In this document: piece by piece, positions 1 to 9,800 of the stretch
Numbering within the stretch: the first letter of the stretch is position 1
How the letters are laid out: every line of letters starts with the position of its first letter
Origin: Pseudomonas mucoides
Lineage (GTDB): Bacteria; Pseudomonadota; Gammaproteobacteria; Pseudomonadales; Pseudomonadaceae
DNA length: 64,000 nucleotides
Direction: 5' to 3'
Assembly: GCF_015461845.1 (NCBI RefSeq)
Contig: NZ_JACOPW010000001.1
Location: 620,001-684,000, forward strand
Translations under genes and position numbers: made by a program
The notes under the pieces: generated by a model
Databases searched by the model: none
Seen by the model: only the letters and a program-made list of their open reading frames with translations
Told to the model about the DNA's origin: nothing

Positions 1-73
1 TCAGGAACAGACATAAACACTCCGAATACGAAGGCCCGGCGACCAGCCACCGGGCGAGAAAGGTTTCACCCTG

Positions 74-1438
74 TCAGGCCACGGGTGGCAGGTCGATGTG
101 GCGGGCGGAGGCGCCAATGGCGGTGCTGCCGTAGACCAGGACGCGCCGCTCGATGTGCGCCATGAACAGGCGCAGCAAAGGCCCGTCGTATTCAGGCCCG
201 GCGCTTTTGACAAAGGCTTCCAGCGCTGCATCAATCTCGCTGTAGTCACTGAAGGTGCGGTCCAGCAGGACTTGCGCCTCCTGTTGTTCCAGCTCGCGCA
301 AGTGCAATTCCATGGCATCGCCACGGCCCAGGTACTCCACCAGTTTGCTCACGGCGCGCAGCTTGGTTTTCTGGAAGTCACTGCCGACTTCCACCTGCGC
401 CAGGGCATCGGCGAGCATGGTCAGCAACTGGGCATTCGGGCCGCTGCTGACCATGTCCAGTTTCGGCGTTTGCAGAGGCACACCCATGGCTTCGGCCAGC
501 GCATGCACCACCACCCGGCGCAGGGCGATGTCAAACTCGGTGTAGGTGTCATGTGGGTCGCCCGGTTGTGGCGTGGCCACCGACGCCGAGAACTGCATCG
601 TGCTGACGGTGGCAAACAGTGCCGTGTGGTAACGCACCACATCGGGCTCCGCCGGTTCGCCGGTTACTTGCTGGTAGTAGCGATACAGGGCGGCGAAGCT
701 GTCCCCGAGCGGCTCGTAATTGTCACGCATGCGCGCCGACGCCAGGTCGGCCAAGGGATCGCCGATCATGGCAAATTCGAAATCGTAGAGACCCTGTACC
801 TGTCCGCTCTCGAACAGATATTGCCCTGAATCGTACTGCACGAAAGCAGGCCGGATACGGTGCTGCGGCACATTGCGGCGCAACCAGCCGAGGGCGAATT
901 CAACCAGCGGCTGAGGCCTGGTTTTATTGCGTGCATACAGCGGGTAGTAAGCTTCCAGACCTGCGAGGGTAATGTCCTCGGCACTGGTCGGCAGGTGAAT
1001 GCCCTGCTCAATGAAGGGTTGCAACGGCAATTGGTGCATGCGCGCCATGGCGTCGACCCACTGGCGTGCGACAGCATGGCGCTCGGCATCACTGATCGCC
1101 GTGCTGATATCACGACTGCCCGGCACTAACTCCATCACGATGGCTTGCGGGTCTTCGCAGAAGCCGTAGATACGCGGCACCGGCACACCTTGCTGGCCGA
1201 GCAAGGTGAGAATATCCGCCTCCCGGCGCAGATCCGGGAATGGGCTGACATCACCACCTCGCTCGCCACGAATATGCAATTGAAGGGTTTCGCCATCGCG
1301 TTGCAGTTCAAGGTTCCACGCCGGACGCCAGCGCAGCAGGCGTTGCATGGCCGTGATGTTTCCGCCCAGCAGCCCTTCGACAAAGGTGCGCAGCTTTTCT
1401 TCGACCGGATCAACAGTCGTATTTATTGTTGTTGGCAT
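74..1438 (-). CDS. APH-fold phosphotransferase-like protein with extra C-terminal domain
   Basis: A 454-residue protein. The first ~310 residues have the aminoglycoside-phosphotransferase/choline-kinase fold, seen as VMELVPG near residue 97 and YDFEFAMIGDPLADL near 215. The last ~120 residues form a helical domain like the DUF6285 modules found beside such kinases in acyl-CoA catabolic clusters. The usual catalytic HGDxxxxN is replaced by QYDSGQYL: the Asp remains but the His and the metal-binding Asn are gone, so it may be a weak or non-canonical kinase. It is last in a five-gene minus-strand operon, 38 nt after the epoxide-hydrolase-like gene. Related kinases phosphorylate 4-hydroxyacyl-CoAs (LvaA type); that role is inference here. 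Confidence 0.7.
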   Translation of the reverse strand: MPTTINTTVDPVEEKLRTFVEGLLGGNITAMQRLLRWRPAWNLELQRDGETLQLHIRGERGGDVSPFPDLRREADILTLLGQQGVPVPRIYGFCEDPQAIVMELVPGSRDISTAISDAERHAVARQWVDAMARMHQLPLQPFIEQGIHLPTSAEDITLAGLEAYYPLYARNKTRPQPLVEFALGWLRRNVPQHRIRPAFVQYDSGQYLFESGQVQGLYDFEFAMIGDPLADLASARMRDNYEPLGDSFAALYRYYQQVTGEPAEPDVVRYHTALFATVSTMQFSASVATPQPGDPHDTYTEFDIALRRVVVHALAEAMGVPLQTPKLDMVSSGPNAQLLTMLADALAQVEVGSDFQKTKLRAVSKLVEYLGRGDAMELHLRELEQQEAQVLLDRTFSDYSEIDAALEAFVKSAGPEYDGPLLRLFMAHIERRVLVYGSTAIGASARHIDLPPVA

Positions 1439-1476
1439 ACGGGGTCTTCCTCAGGCGCTGATGTTCAGCGCCGCTC

Positions 1477-1926
1477 TCAATGGGTGCTGGTGCTACCAGC
1501 GTTCGGCCCGCCTACCTGCTCCAGCGGCACGCCCTTTTTCTTCGCCAGGTCGGCGGTGTCCAGGTACTCGCGCCAGGCACAGATCAGTCCGTGTTCGTCC
1601 AGCTCATACACCGCCACCATCGAGTGCGGCATGGGGACGCCGTTGCTGACGCAGTAATCGTCGCGTTCGGTCATCACCACGCGCTCCGAAGAGACGATGT
1701 GGCGCGTGGTGCAACGGTTATGCGTGACATAACTCATCTGTCGCTCTATCTCCCGGCGTAACGCATCGCGCCCCCGGATCACGGGACCACCGGGCACCCA
1801 CAGTTGCCAGACGGCGTCGTCGGCGAAGGTGGCCATGATGCGTTCGATATCGGGGCGGCTGCCGTCGCTGCCATCGCCCCAGGCGGCCAGCATGTCGAGG
1901 ATGAAGCGTTCCTGTTCGAGTGCCAT
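1477..1926 (-). CDS. SnoaL/NTF2-fold protein, limonene-1,2-epoxide hydrolase-like
   Basis: A 149-residue single-domain NTF2-like protein. It carries MTERDDYCV and AWREYLD, which line up with the Arg-x-Asp and Trp-Arg-Asp motifs of limonene-1,2-epoxide hydrolase; the last catalytic Asp is Glu here. Such enzymes open epoxides with water, but the fold also covers steroid isomerases and non-enzymatic proteins. It lies 33 nt after an SDR gene and 38 nt before the APH-like gene in the same operon. A role in opening an epoxide or rearranging a cyclic intermediate is inferred from motif and context. Confidence 0.6.
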   Translation of the reverse strand: MALEQERFILDMLAAWGDGSDGSRPDIERIMATFADDAVWQLWVPGGPVIRGRDALRREIERQMSYVTHNRCTTRHIVSSERVVMTERDDYCVSNGVPMPHSMVAVYELDEHGLICAWREYLDTADLAKKKGVPLEQVGGPNAGSTSTH

Positions 1927-1959
1927 GAAACGGGCTCCAGTGCAGTGAATGGATCGGGA

Positions 1960-2778
1960 TCAGACCGAGGTTTGAGGCAGCAGGAAGTTGCGCACCACCG
2001 GCACCATCGGTGTGCCGCAACTCATACCGCCGTCCACGCGCATCAGCGTCCCGTTGACATAGGCGGCGTCGTCGCTGGCGAGGAAAGCGGCCATGGCGGC
2101 GATGTCTTCCGGCTCGCCCAGTTGCGGTACGTTTTGCAGGTCGAGAAAGGCCGACTTCATCGCCTCGTTGGCCCAACTTTCCATGGCTGGCGTGCGAATC
2201 ACTCCCGGCAGGATGCCGTTGCAACGAATGCCGCGTTTGCCAAAGGTGGCGGCAATGCTTTGCACGTACCAGTTGAGCGCGGCCTTGGAGGCGCCGTAGC
2301 TGAACTGAGAAATTTCGCCGGCAATCGAGCTGGTGGACGAGGTGAACAGAATCGAACCGCTGCCCTGGGCGAGCATGTGCGGCAAGGCGTATTTGCACGC
2401 CAACACGCCACCCAACACGTTGACCCGCATGCAGTTGTGGAACAGCTCGGTGTTGAAGTTGATGAAGTCGATATCGCGGGTGGTGGCCGGGTTTCTGTAC
2501 ACGGCGTTATTGAACAACACGTCGATACGACCGAAGGTCTCGACAGTCTGCTCGACCATCTCCCGCAAGGCGCCTTCCTCACCAACATCCACTTGCATGG
2601 CCATTGCCTTGGCACCTATTTCAGCTGCCACGGCCTGCGCCGATTCGGCGAAAAGGTCGGTGACCACTACCGTGGCGCCCTCCCGGGCAAAACGCAGTGC
2701 CGAGGCGCGGCCGATGCCACTGCCGGCGCCTGTGATGACGCAGACCTTGCCGTCTAAACGTTGCACAATCTCGCTCAT
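1960..2778 (-). CDS. Short-chain dehydrogenase/reductase
   Basis: A 272-residue classical SDR. The NAD(P)-binding TGAGSGIG is near residue 15, NNA follows, and the catalytic SYGASK is near 160. The frame stays open far upstream, but the start at 2778 is preferred because homology begins at MSEIVQRLDGK. It is third in the operon running from the DUF1302 gene. It would oxidise or reduce a hydroxyl/keto group on the catabolic intermediate; the substrate cannot be read from the sequence. Confidence 0.85.
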   Translation of the reverse strand: MSEIVQRLDGKVCVITGAGSGIGRASALRFAREGATVVVTDLFAESAQAVAAEIGAKAMAMQVDVGEEGALREMVEQTVETFGRIDVLFNNAVYRNPATTRDIDFINFNTELFHNCMRVNVLGGVLACKYALPHMLAQGSGSILFTSSTSSIAGEISQFSYGASKAALNWYVQSIAATFGKRGIRCNGILPGVIRTPAMESWANEAMKSAFLDLQNVPQLGEPEDIAAMAAFLASDDAAYVNGTLMRVDGGMSCGTPMVPVVRNFLLPQTSV

Positions 2779-2842
2779 AAAAGGGTCTCGGGACGGATAA
2801 AAAAATCGGCGCCTGTGACAAGCGCCGAAAAGGAGCATGAGG

Positions 2843-4195
2843 TCAGCGGGTCTGGCCACCGGCAATGGTCTGCGGATTGGCTTCACGCTCGGCGACCGGT
2901 TCCTGGCGGTAGCGCGTCGGGCCGTTGCCGAACATGCCGTACTGGTCACGGGTGAAGTCGTACAACGAGTAGGAATCCTGTTGCGGGTTATTGGGAATGC
3001 CATACGCCTCGATGTTGTATTGCGAGCCGGTACGGAACAGCGCGCCGCTGTCGTCCCAGGCGTCGTAGACCGCAGCACCAAAGGTGTCCTCGTCGATGTA
3101 GTAGCGGCGTTTTTTCTGCGCGTGGCGGACGCCGTCCTTGCGGGTCGCTTCCACCACCCAGACACGGTGCAGTTCCCAGCGTTCACACGCGGGATTGATG
3201 TGTTTGGGCATGAGTTTCTTGTCCATGTCGCAACCCCATTTCAGCGTGTAGTTGCTGTAGGGGATGAACATTTCCTTTTTACCCACCAGCTTCCAGTCGA
3301 AACGGTCCATCTTTCCGGAGAACAGGAAGATTTCGTCGTAGAACGCCACCCCGCCGAACGCCGAGTTGGGGGTGTCGTAGTTGAATTCCGGAGCCTTGCG
3401 CACGCGGCGCTGGCCGGTGCTGTAGCTCCAGGCGTAGCGGGAGTCGGCGACCGGGTCGAGATAATCCCAATACCCGGATGCCTGGCCGGCCGTACGGGCC
3501 GGCGCGACGATGCGCGACCAGATACGCTGGGCGATTTTCGGATCACGCCCGGGAACATCCATCTGGTAGAAGGGTTTTTCGCCGGTGGACCGATTGGTGT
3601 TGGTTAGCGTCGCGTGGCCTTCATTAACCACGTAGGCACTGTGGTTCCAGTCCCAGCCATTCACGCCCTGATAGTTGAGGATGTAGTTCCACATCAATTC
3701 CCGGCCATCTCGCGGCAGCGGGAATGGCAGGCCGCCCCGGCACCCTTCGCTGATCGACAGCCCGTCGTTCTCGGTTTTGCAGTCCTTGCGGCTGGCGTTG
3801 CGCTGGGTGGCTGCCAGGAAATTCGCCGGAAAGGTTGCCGTCCTGTGGGTGGGGTACACCTCAAGATAATAAGTGTCGGGGTTCTGCTTGAGCAGTTGCA
3901 GCTGCCCGGCCGCCAATTGGTCGGCGTACTGGTCGGCGTTAGCCGCCGTAATGCGCAAGCGGGGTTTTTCATTGGCAAACGGGTTGGGCCAGTTGCCGTC
4001 GCCGGGCACCAGCCCTGCGGGCACTTTCAGGCCACCGTCGTAGGGCGGAATAGTGCCTGCCGCGTTACCCGCCACAATCGCGCCAAAGCTCGTGAGCTTA
4101 CCGCCCAGGTCGGCGGTGGTAGCGCCCTCATCGGCCACAGCCGCCCCCGCCAAAGCAATGGCCACAAGGCCCATCGCATATGCATTAACCGTCAT
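2843..4195 (-). CDS. DUF1329 family exported protein
   Basis: About 450 residues with an N-terminal signal peptide (MTVNAYAMGLVAIALAGAAVA) and the Trp/Tyr-rich DUF1329 pattern, for example YWDYLDP and YSLYDFTRDQYGM. DUF1329 proteins are outer-membrane-associated, LolB/LolA-like proteins usually encoded beside DUF1302 proteins in hydrophobic-substrate catabolic clusters, and are thought to help uptake or envelope transfer. The start at 4195 is chosen because GGAG lies just upstream; an in-frame ATG at 4207 overlaps that GGAG. It follows the DUF1302 gene by 66 nt. Confidence 0.85.
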   Translation of the reverse strand: MTVNAYAMGLVAIALAGAAVADEGATTADLGGKLTSFGAIVAGNAAGTIPPYDGGLKVPAGLVPGDGNWPNPFANEKPRLRITAANADQYADQLAAGQLQLLKQNPDTYYLEVYPTHRTATFPANFLAATQRNASRKDCKTENDGLSISEGCRGGLPFPLPRDGRELMWNYILNYQGVNGWDWNHSAYVVNEGHATLTNTNRSTGEKPFYQMDVPGRDPKIAQRIWSRIVAPARTAGQASGYWDYLDPVADSRYAWSYSTGQRRVRKAPEFNYDTPNSAFGGVAFYDEIFLFSGKMDRFDWKLVGKKEMFIPYSNYTLKWGCDMDKKLMPKHINPACERWELHRVWVVEATRKDGVRHAQKKRRYYIDEDTFGAAVYDAWDDSGALFRTGSQYNIEAYGIPNNPQQDSYSLYDFTRDQYGMFGNGPTRYRQEPVAEREANPQTIAGGQTR

Positions 4196-4261
4196 AACGT
4201 TCTCCATTCAGATGGGTGACCGCCGAGTCCGGTGATCACTGCATTGCAGTTCAGGCGCGGC

Positions 4262-5932
4262 TCAGAACGCAGTGCTGAGGGTCAGCGAGACCCAGTTGCG
4301 GTCGGTCAGGCCGACGTCGCCGGTGCCCCCGACGACGGTTTTTCCGACGCCGGCAACGTCTGCATATTTGCGTTCGCTGCCGTAGCCGATGTACGACAGA
4401 GTCACGTCGACGCGCTCGTCGTAGGTGCCCTTCACACCTGCTTTCCAGGTGTATTTGCCTTCGTTGCCACCGCCCGTGGCGGCATTGCCGTTGACGCCGT
4501 AATCCACACTCATGGGCGTGGAAATATTCCAGCCAGGGAACACCCCAAGCCATTGCGGCGCAAAGCTAACGGCCAGGCCGACATAGTTCTTGGTAGCGCA
4601 GCCGTAATGCTTGTCCTGCCCCGCCGGGCAGCCGCCATAGCCTTCTCCTTTGAACAGTTCCTCGTGCTTGGTCACCCGTTGCACATGACTGAACGCCATT
4701 TCGGTGATCAGGCTGCCGGTGTCGAAGTAATCGGTGCGCGGCAGCAACCACAGGCCGTTGACCACCATGTGCCACGTGTCACCGCGAGCGCCCTGATTGT
4801 CGGCAGTGCTGATGTTGCTGGAGACCAGCGAGGTGTTCTGGCGATACGACAGGTCGACGCCGAGGGAACCTCCGCCCAATACCGGACCTGCGGAGTAACC
4901 CAGGCCATAGAGCTTGACGTTCTCGGCGTACACGTAACGGGCGAAGGTCGGCGCTACTTGCAGGCCCCACGGGTTGTAGTCATCGAACTCGCGATAGAAC
5001 GCGCTGACCTCCGAATGCAGGAAGTCGAAGCTGTAGGTGCCCATCACGCCCCAGTTGCCCCTGTCCTTGGGTTTGACCGGATCAATCAACGGCCGCGAAA
5101 CACCGCTGAACAATGGCAAACGGTCCGGCCCTTCCAGGGCGACGTCGGCGGAGGCCAGATAGGTACCGCCTTCAGGCGCGCGCGTGGTGTCCCATTCGAA
5201 GAAGTATTGCGCTGCCAGCGACAACTTGTCGGTGACCTGAGCCTGGGTTGAAATCTGCGTCAGCGGCAGGAAGATTTCACGGGTCTCGGTACCAGGGTTG
5301 CTCACCGCCTTGCGCCCATCCAACGGTGCTTGCGAGTAGGACACCGCATGCCCGGCAATCAGCAGGCCGTTGCCCCAGTACACGGTATGCCGGCCGGCAC
5401 GCACGCTGACCGGAATCTCACCCAGGTCGAAGCGGGTAAACGCAAAGGCGTCCAGCAACTCGCCGCTAGGGCCACGGTGATAGCGTTTGGTGAAGCTGGA
5501 GTATTTACCGTTGTTGTAGCTCGGCGTGCTGGTACCGGGGAACGCACCTGGGTAGTAAACATTGCCGGGGCTGGTTTCGACATCAGTGTTTTCATATGCC
5601 TGGTCGTACCAGCCAGCGCCGCTGATGCGAAAGCCGTTGTACTGCTTGTACGCGACCTCCATTTCGCTCATCAAATCGACACGATTGGTCACCACATCGC
5701 CCCGATCAAACTTGGCGTCGGACTCGTCGTAGCTGGCGTTATTGGCCAACGCGGAGTCGCGCCCCTCGGCCCGTATGCCCAGGTTGTAACGTACGGTGTT
5801 GTCCCAGCGCGCGGTCCAGTCCGGATTGCCGGTATCAAACTCGGCGGCCTGCACAGCGCCAACAGTCAAGGCACACCCGGTCACGCTGAACCAGACAGCC
5901 AGGCTTAACGGCTTTAGCTTTGCGTCGATCAT
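4262..5932 (-). CDS. DUF1302 family outer-membrane beta-barrel protein
   Basis: About 556 residues with signal peptide (cleavage near AVQAAEF) and alternating beta-strand character ending in a terminal Phe (SLTLSTAF), the outer-membrane insertion signature. DUF1302 proteins pair with DUF1329 proteins and are associated with uptake of sterols, terpenoids and other hydrophobic compounds. The start at 5932 has GGGAG about 6 nt upstream; the ATG at 5944 would overlap that site. It is the first gene of the minus-strand operon, downstream of the inverted repeat at 6067-6110. Confidence 0.85.
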   Translation of the reverse strand: MIDAKLKPLSLAVWFSVTGCALTVGAVQAAEFDTGNPDWTARWDNTVRYNLGIRAEGRDSALANNASYDESDAKFDRGDVVTNRVDLMSEMEVAYKQYNGFRISGAGWYDQAYENTDVETSPGNVYYPGAFPGTSTPSYNNGKYSSFTKRYHRGPSGELLDAFAFTRFDLGEIPVSVRAGRHTVYWGNGLLIAGHAVSYSQAPLDGRKAVSNPGTETREIFLPLTQISTQAQVTDKLSLAAQYFFEWDTTRAPEGGTYLASADVALEGPDRLPLFSGVSRPLIDPVKPKDRGNWGVMGTYSFDFLHSEVSAFYREFDDYNPWGLQVAPTFARYVYAENVKLYGLGYSAGPVLGGGSLGVDLSYRQNTSLVSSNISTADNQGARGDTWHMVVNGLWLLPRTDYFDTGSLITEMAFSHVQRVTKHEELFKGEGYGGCPAGQDKHYGCATKNYVGLAVSFAPQWLGVFPGWNISTPMSVDYGVNGNAATGGGNEGKYTWKAGVKGTYDERVDVTLSYIGYGSERKYADVAGVGKTVVGGTGDVGLTDRNWVSLTLSTAF

Positions 5933-6066
5933 CAACACTCCCATTACTTTTTATTGTTGTTGGCAGCCGAAGCGTTGGGCCGTCTGGACCGCGCCAATGA
6001 GCGCTCGTCTGTGGGCTTTCGGTATGGACTGAAGTAGACGGGACGGGGAGGTTCGAGACAACGATT

Positions 6067-6110
6067 GGGAGTATTGCTGAAATGCATTTTGGTATTGGTC
6101 AAATACTCCC
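6067..6110. promoter_or_regulatory. 9-bp inverted repeat upstream of the DUF1302 operon
   Basis: GGGAGTATT (6067-6075) and its exact complement AATACTCCC (6102-6110) are separated by 26 bp. They lie in the divergent region between the DUF1302 operon (start 5932) and the lipoprotein gene (start 6162). No T-run follows, so an operator is more likely than a terminator. No dedicated regulator gene lies next to it. Confidence 0.4.
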
Positions 6111-6161
6111 GACCTATACTCAAAGGTCCTGGATCGTACTTTTTGAGTACAGGAGGTGACC

Positions 6162-6611
6162 ATGAAATCGGGAACCCGGACAGCGACACTCCTAGCCGCT
6201 GCGATGATCGTCGGCTGTACGACTTCATCAAGCCAGACAGTGACTGTTCCCTTGAACGCTACACCACGCAACGGCGGTCAGATCGCCAATGCAACGCTGG
6301 CCGTTCAGGGCAATGAGACAGCGTTTTCCTTTGTCGTCAGTGGAGTTCCAAGCGGCACCCTTCGGCCCTTGAATCTCTACACCTTTATCAACAAAGGCAG
6401 CTGCGAGCGCCCCGGGACTGTCGCCTATGCAATGAATGACCGGATCAACACCAATCGCATTTCTGCAACGCGCGGCTGGACCTATTCACGAAGTGCGCCA
6501 GTGACGCTGGCAGAGCTGCTTTCTGGTGGATATTACTTAGTAATAAGGACCACTCCGGCCGATGGCAACGTGGATATTTTCTGTGGGGATATCAAGCCCG
6601 AAACAAGGTGA
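6162..6611 (+). CDS. Small putative lipoprotein
   Basis: A 149-residue protein with a lipobox (AAAMIVGC, Cys19), then a low-complexity T/S/Q stretch and a compact beta-rich domain with two further Cys (near GSCERPG and DIFCGD) that could form a disulfide. No family is recognised. The start at 6162 has a strong AGGAGG site; an overlapping GTG at 6156 lies inside that site. It is divergent from the DUF1302 operon and shares its regulatory region. Confidence 0.7.
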   Translation: MKSGTRTATLLAAAMIVGCTTSSSQTVTVPLNATPRNGGQIANATLAVQGNETAFSFVVSGVPSGTLRPLNLYTFINKGSCERPGTVAYAMNDRINTNRISATRGWTYSRSAPVTLAELLSGGYYLVIRTTPADGNVDIFCGDIKPETR

Positions 6612-6806
6612 AATGACACCAGACCGATAACCGGCTTTATCTACAACAGCGTGAAGAACAGTGTGCGTTGCGGTATTTGAATATCCGATACCGCCCCATT
6701 GTTTTTGTGATTTTACGATGGCAAAACTGCTCCCTAGACTCCAGCCAATAACTAGGCAACGCCGCTCTCCTGGCGCCGCCATGACAATAAAGCCTGGAGG
6801 ATGAAC

Positions 6807-9800
6807 ATGAGTGCGCCCCCGTCTCTGGATGACAAGTACGTCCAGCACACTGGAAAAGTTTTGCTCACCGGGATTCAGGCGCTGGTGCGTCTGCCGCTGA
6901 TGCAGCGCCAACGCGATCTGGCCAATGGCTTGAATACCGCCGGTTTTATTTCCGGGTACCGTGGCTCGCCGCTGGGTGGTTTCGACCAGGCATTGTGGAA
7001 GGCGCGCGACTACCTCAAGGAACACCACACGGTGTTCCATCCAGGCATGAACGAAGACCTCGCTGCTACCTCAATCTGGGGTACGCAACAGGTCAATCTC
7101 TTCGAAGGCGCCACCTACGATGGCGTGTTTGGCATGTGGTACGGCAAGGGTCCGGGCGTCGATCGCTGCGGCGATGTGTTCCGCCACGCCAACGCCGCCG
7201 GCACCTCGAAATTTGGCGGCGTGCTGGCCATTGCCGGCGACGACCATGGCGCACGCTCCTCCTCGCTACCGCACCAGACCGAACACATTTTCAAAGCGGT
7301 GATGATGCCGGTGCTGGCGCCATCGGGGGTGCAGGAATACCTCGACTACGGCATGCATGGCTGGGCCATGTCGCGCTATTCCGGCTGCTGGGTCGCCCTC
7401 AAAGCGGTGGCCGATACCGTAGAGAGCGCGGCCGTCGTCGACATCGACATTCATCGCGTACAACCGATCATTCCCGATATCCCGCTGCCCGAAGGTGGCT
7501 TGAATATCCGTTGGCCGGACCCGCCCCTGGCACAGGAACAGCGCCTGCTGGAACACAAGCTATATGCTGCCCTCGCCTATGCACGGGCCAACCGCCTCGA
7601 CCGTGTCGTGATGGACTCAGCGAAAGCGCGCATCGGCATCATCACGTCAGGCAAATCGTACCTCGACGTTTGCCAGGCACTGAAAATCCTCGGCATCGAC
7701 GAAACACTCGCCCAGCAGATTGGCCTGCGGGTCTACAAGGTCGGCATGGTTTGGCCGCTGGAGGCTGAAGGCGTCCGGCAGTTCGCCGAGGGCCTGGAAG
7801 AAATCGTGGTGGTGGAAGAAAAACGCCACATGATCGAGTACCAGTTGAAGGAAGAACTCTACAACTGGCGCGAGGATGTGCGCCCGCGCATCGTCGGCAA
7901 GTTTGACGACAAGGGTGAGTGGAGCCTGCCGCACACGGGTTGGTTGCTACCCGCCATCAACGACCTGACCCCGGCTATGATCGCCCGGGCGCTGGCCAAA
8001 CGCATTTTGCGCCTGCATCAAAGTGGCCCGCTGCAAGTGCGCCTGGCGGTGCTGGATGCGCAATTGGCGAGCAAAGACCAGTTCAGTAACCTGATGGAAC
8101 GCGTGCCCCACTACTGTTCCGGTTGCCCGCACAACACCTCGACCAAAGTCCCGCAGGGCAGTCGCGCATTGGCCGGCATCGGCTGCCATTACATGGCCGC
8201 CTGGATCTACCCGCAGACCCAGACGTTCAGTCAGATGGGGGGCGAAGGCGTGGCGTGGATCGGCCAGGCACCGTTTACCACTACTCAACATGTGTTCGCC
8301 AACCTCGGTGACGGAACCTATTTCCACTCCGGCATTCTCGCGATTCGGGCTGCCATCGCGGCCAAGGTGCAGATCACCTACAAGATTCTCTACAACGACG
8401 CCGTGGCCATGACCGGCGGCCAACCAGTGGACGGCAGCCTCAGCGTGGCGCAAATCAGCCGGCAACTCGTTGCAGAAGGCGTGCAGCGTGTGGTGGTGGT
8501 CAGCGAAGATGTCGAGAAGTATCAGCACATCCATGATCTGGCAGACGGCGTGCCGGTGCTGCGTCGCGACCAGATGGACGAAGTGCAGGAACAGCTGCGC
8601 CAGTTCCAGGGCGTATCCGCAATCATCTATGACCAGACCTGCGCTGCGGAAAAGCGTCGGCGTCGCAAGCGCGGCAAGTTTCCGGATCCGGCACGCCGTG
8701 TCGTAATCAATGAAGCAGTGTGTGAAGGCTGTGGCGATTGCAGCAGCAAATCCAACTGTATGTCGGTGGTGGCGGTGGAAACCGAGTTCGGCCGCAAGCG
8801 TGAAATCGACCAGTCCTCTTGCAACAAAGACTTCACGTGTCTCAACGGTTTTTGCCCGAGTTTTGTCACGGTCGAAGGTGGCACCTTGCGCAAACCCAAG
8901 GCCTTGGCGGCCGCGAAGGATGACGTGTGGGATTTGCCGACGCCCGCGACCGTCGCGCTGGATGAGCCTTACAGCATCCTGATCACTGGCGTGGGCGGTA
9001 CGGGCGTGGTGACCATCGGTGCCCTGCTGGGGATGGCGGCGTTCATCGAAGGTAAAGGCACGCTCAATCTGGACATGGCCGGCATGGCGCAAAAAGGCGG
9101 CGCGGTGTGGTCGCACATCCGCATCGCCGCGCACCAGGAACAATTGTTTGCACCGCGGATTGCCGAGGGTGAAGCGGGCTTGCTGCTGGGTTGCGACCTG
9201 GTGGTCAGTGCCAACACCGAAACCTTGTCCAAGCTGCGTCACGGCGTCACCCATGCCGTGGTCAACAGCGAGGAAAGCATTACCAGCGCTTTTGTGCGCA
9301 CCTTCGCCCAGCAAGCGGAAAGTGGTGATTTGCTCAAACACCCGGACCCGAAATTCCAGACCCAGAGCATGTCGGCACAAATTGTCGAAGCAGTGGGCTC
9401 CGACCAGGCGGACTTTGTCGACGCCAGCAAAATTGCCACGGCGTTGTTGGGTGATTCGATAGCCACGAACACCTTCATGCTCGGCTATGCCTACCAGAAA
9501 GGCTGGTTGCCGGTGGGTAAAGCGGCGCTGCTACAGGCCATCGAACTGAACGGCACCGCGGTGCCCTTCAACCTCTCGGCCTTTGACTGGGGCCGGTGCA
9601 GCGCCCATGACTTGCCACGGGTTTTACGCAAACTGGAAGCCGGCAAGGTGCAAAGCCCGGACCGCTTACTGTCGCAAAGCCTGGAAGAAACGCTGGCACG
9701 GCGCATGGAGTTTCTCACTGCGTACCAGAACTACGCCTATGCCCAACGCTACCGGTTTCGTGTCGAGCAATTCATCAAGGCGGAAACCGCACTGTTCGGA

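Noticed and set aside
7947-9380. Long minus-strand open frame (477 codons) opposite the fused oxidoreductase gene
   Set aside because: It lies wholly within a strongly supported gene, has no family signature, and is the kind of antisense frame produced by high-GC codon bias. The same holds for 1804-2757, 4232-5251, 15521-16687 and 17848-18999 on the plus strand.
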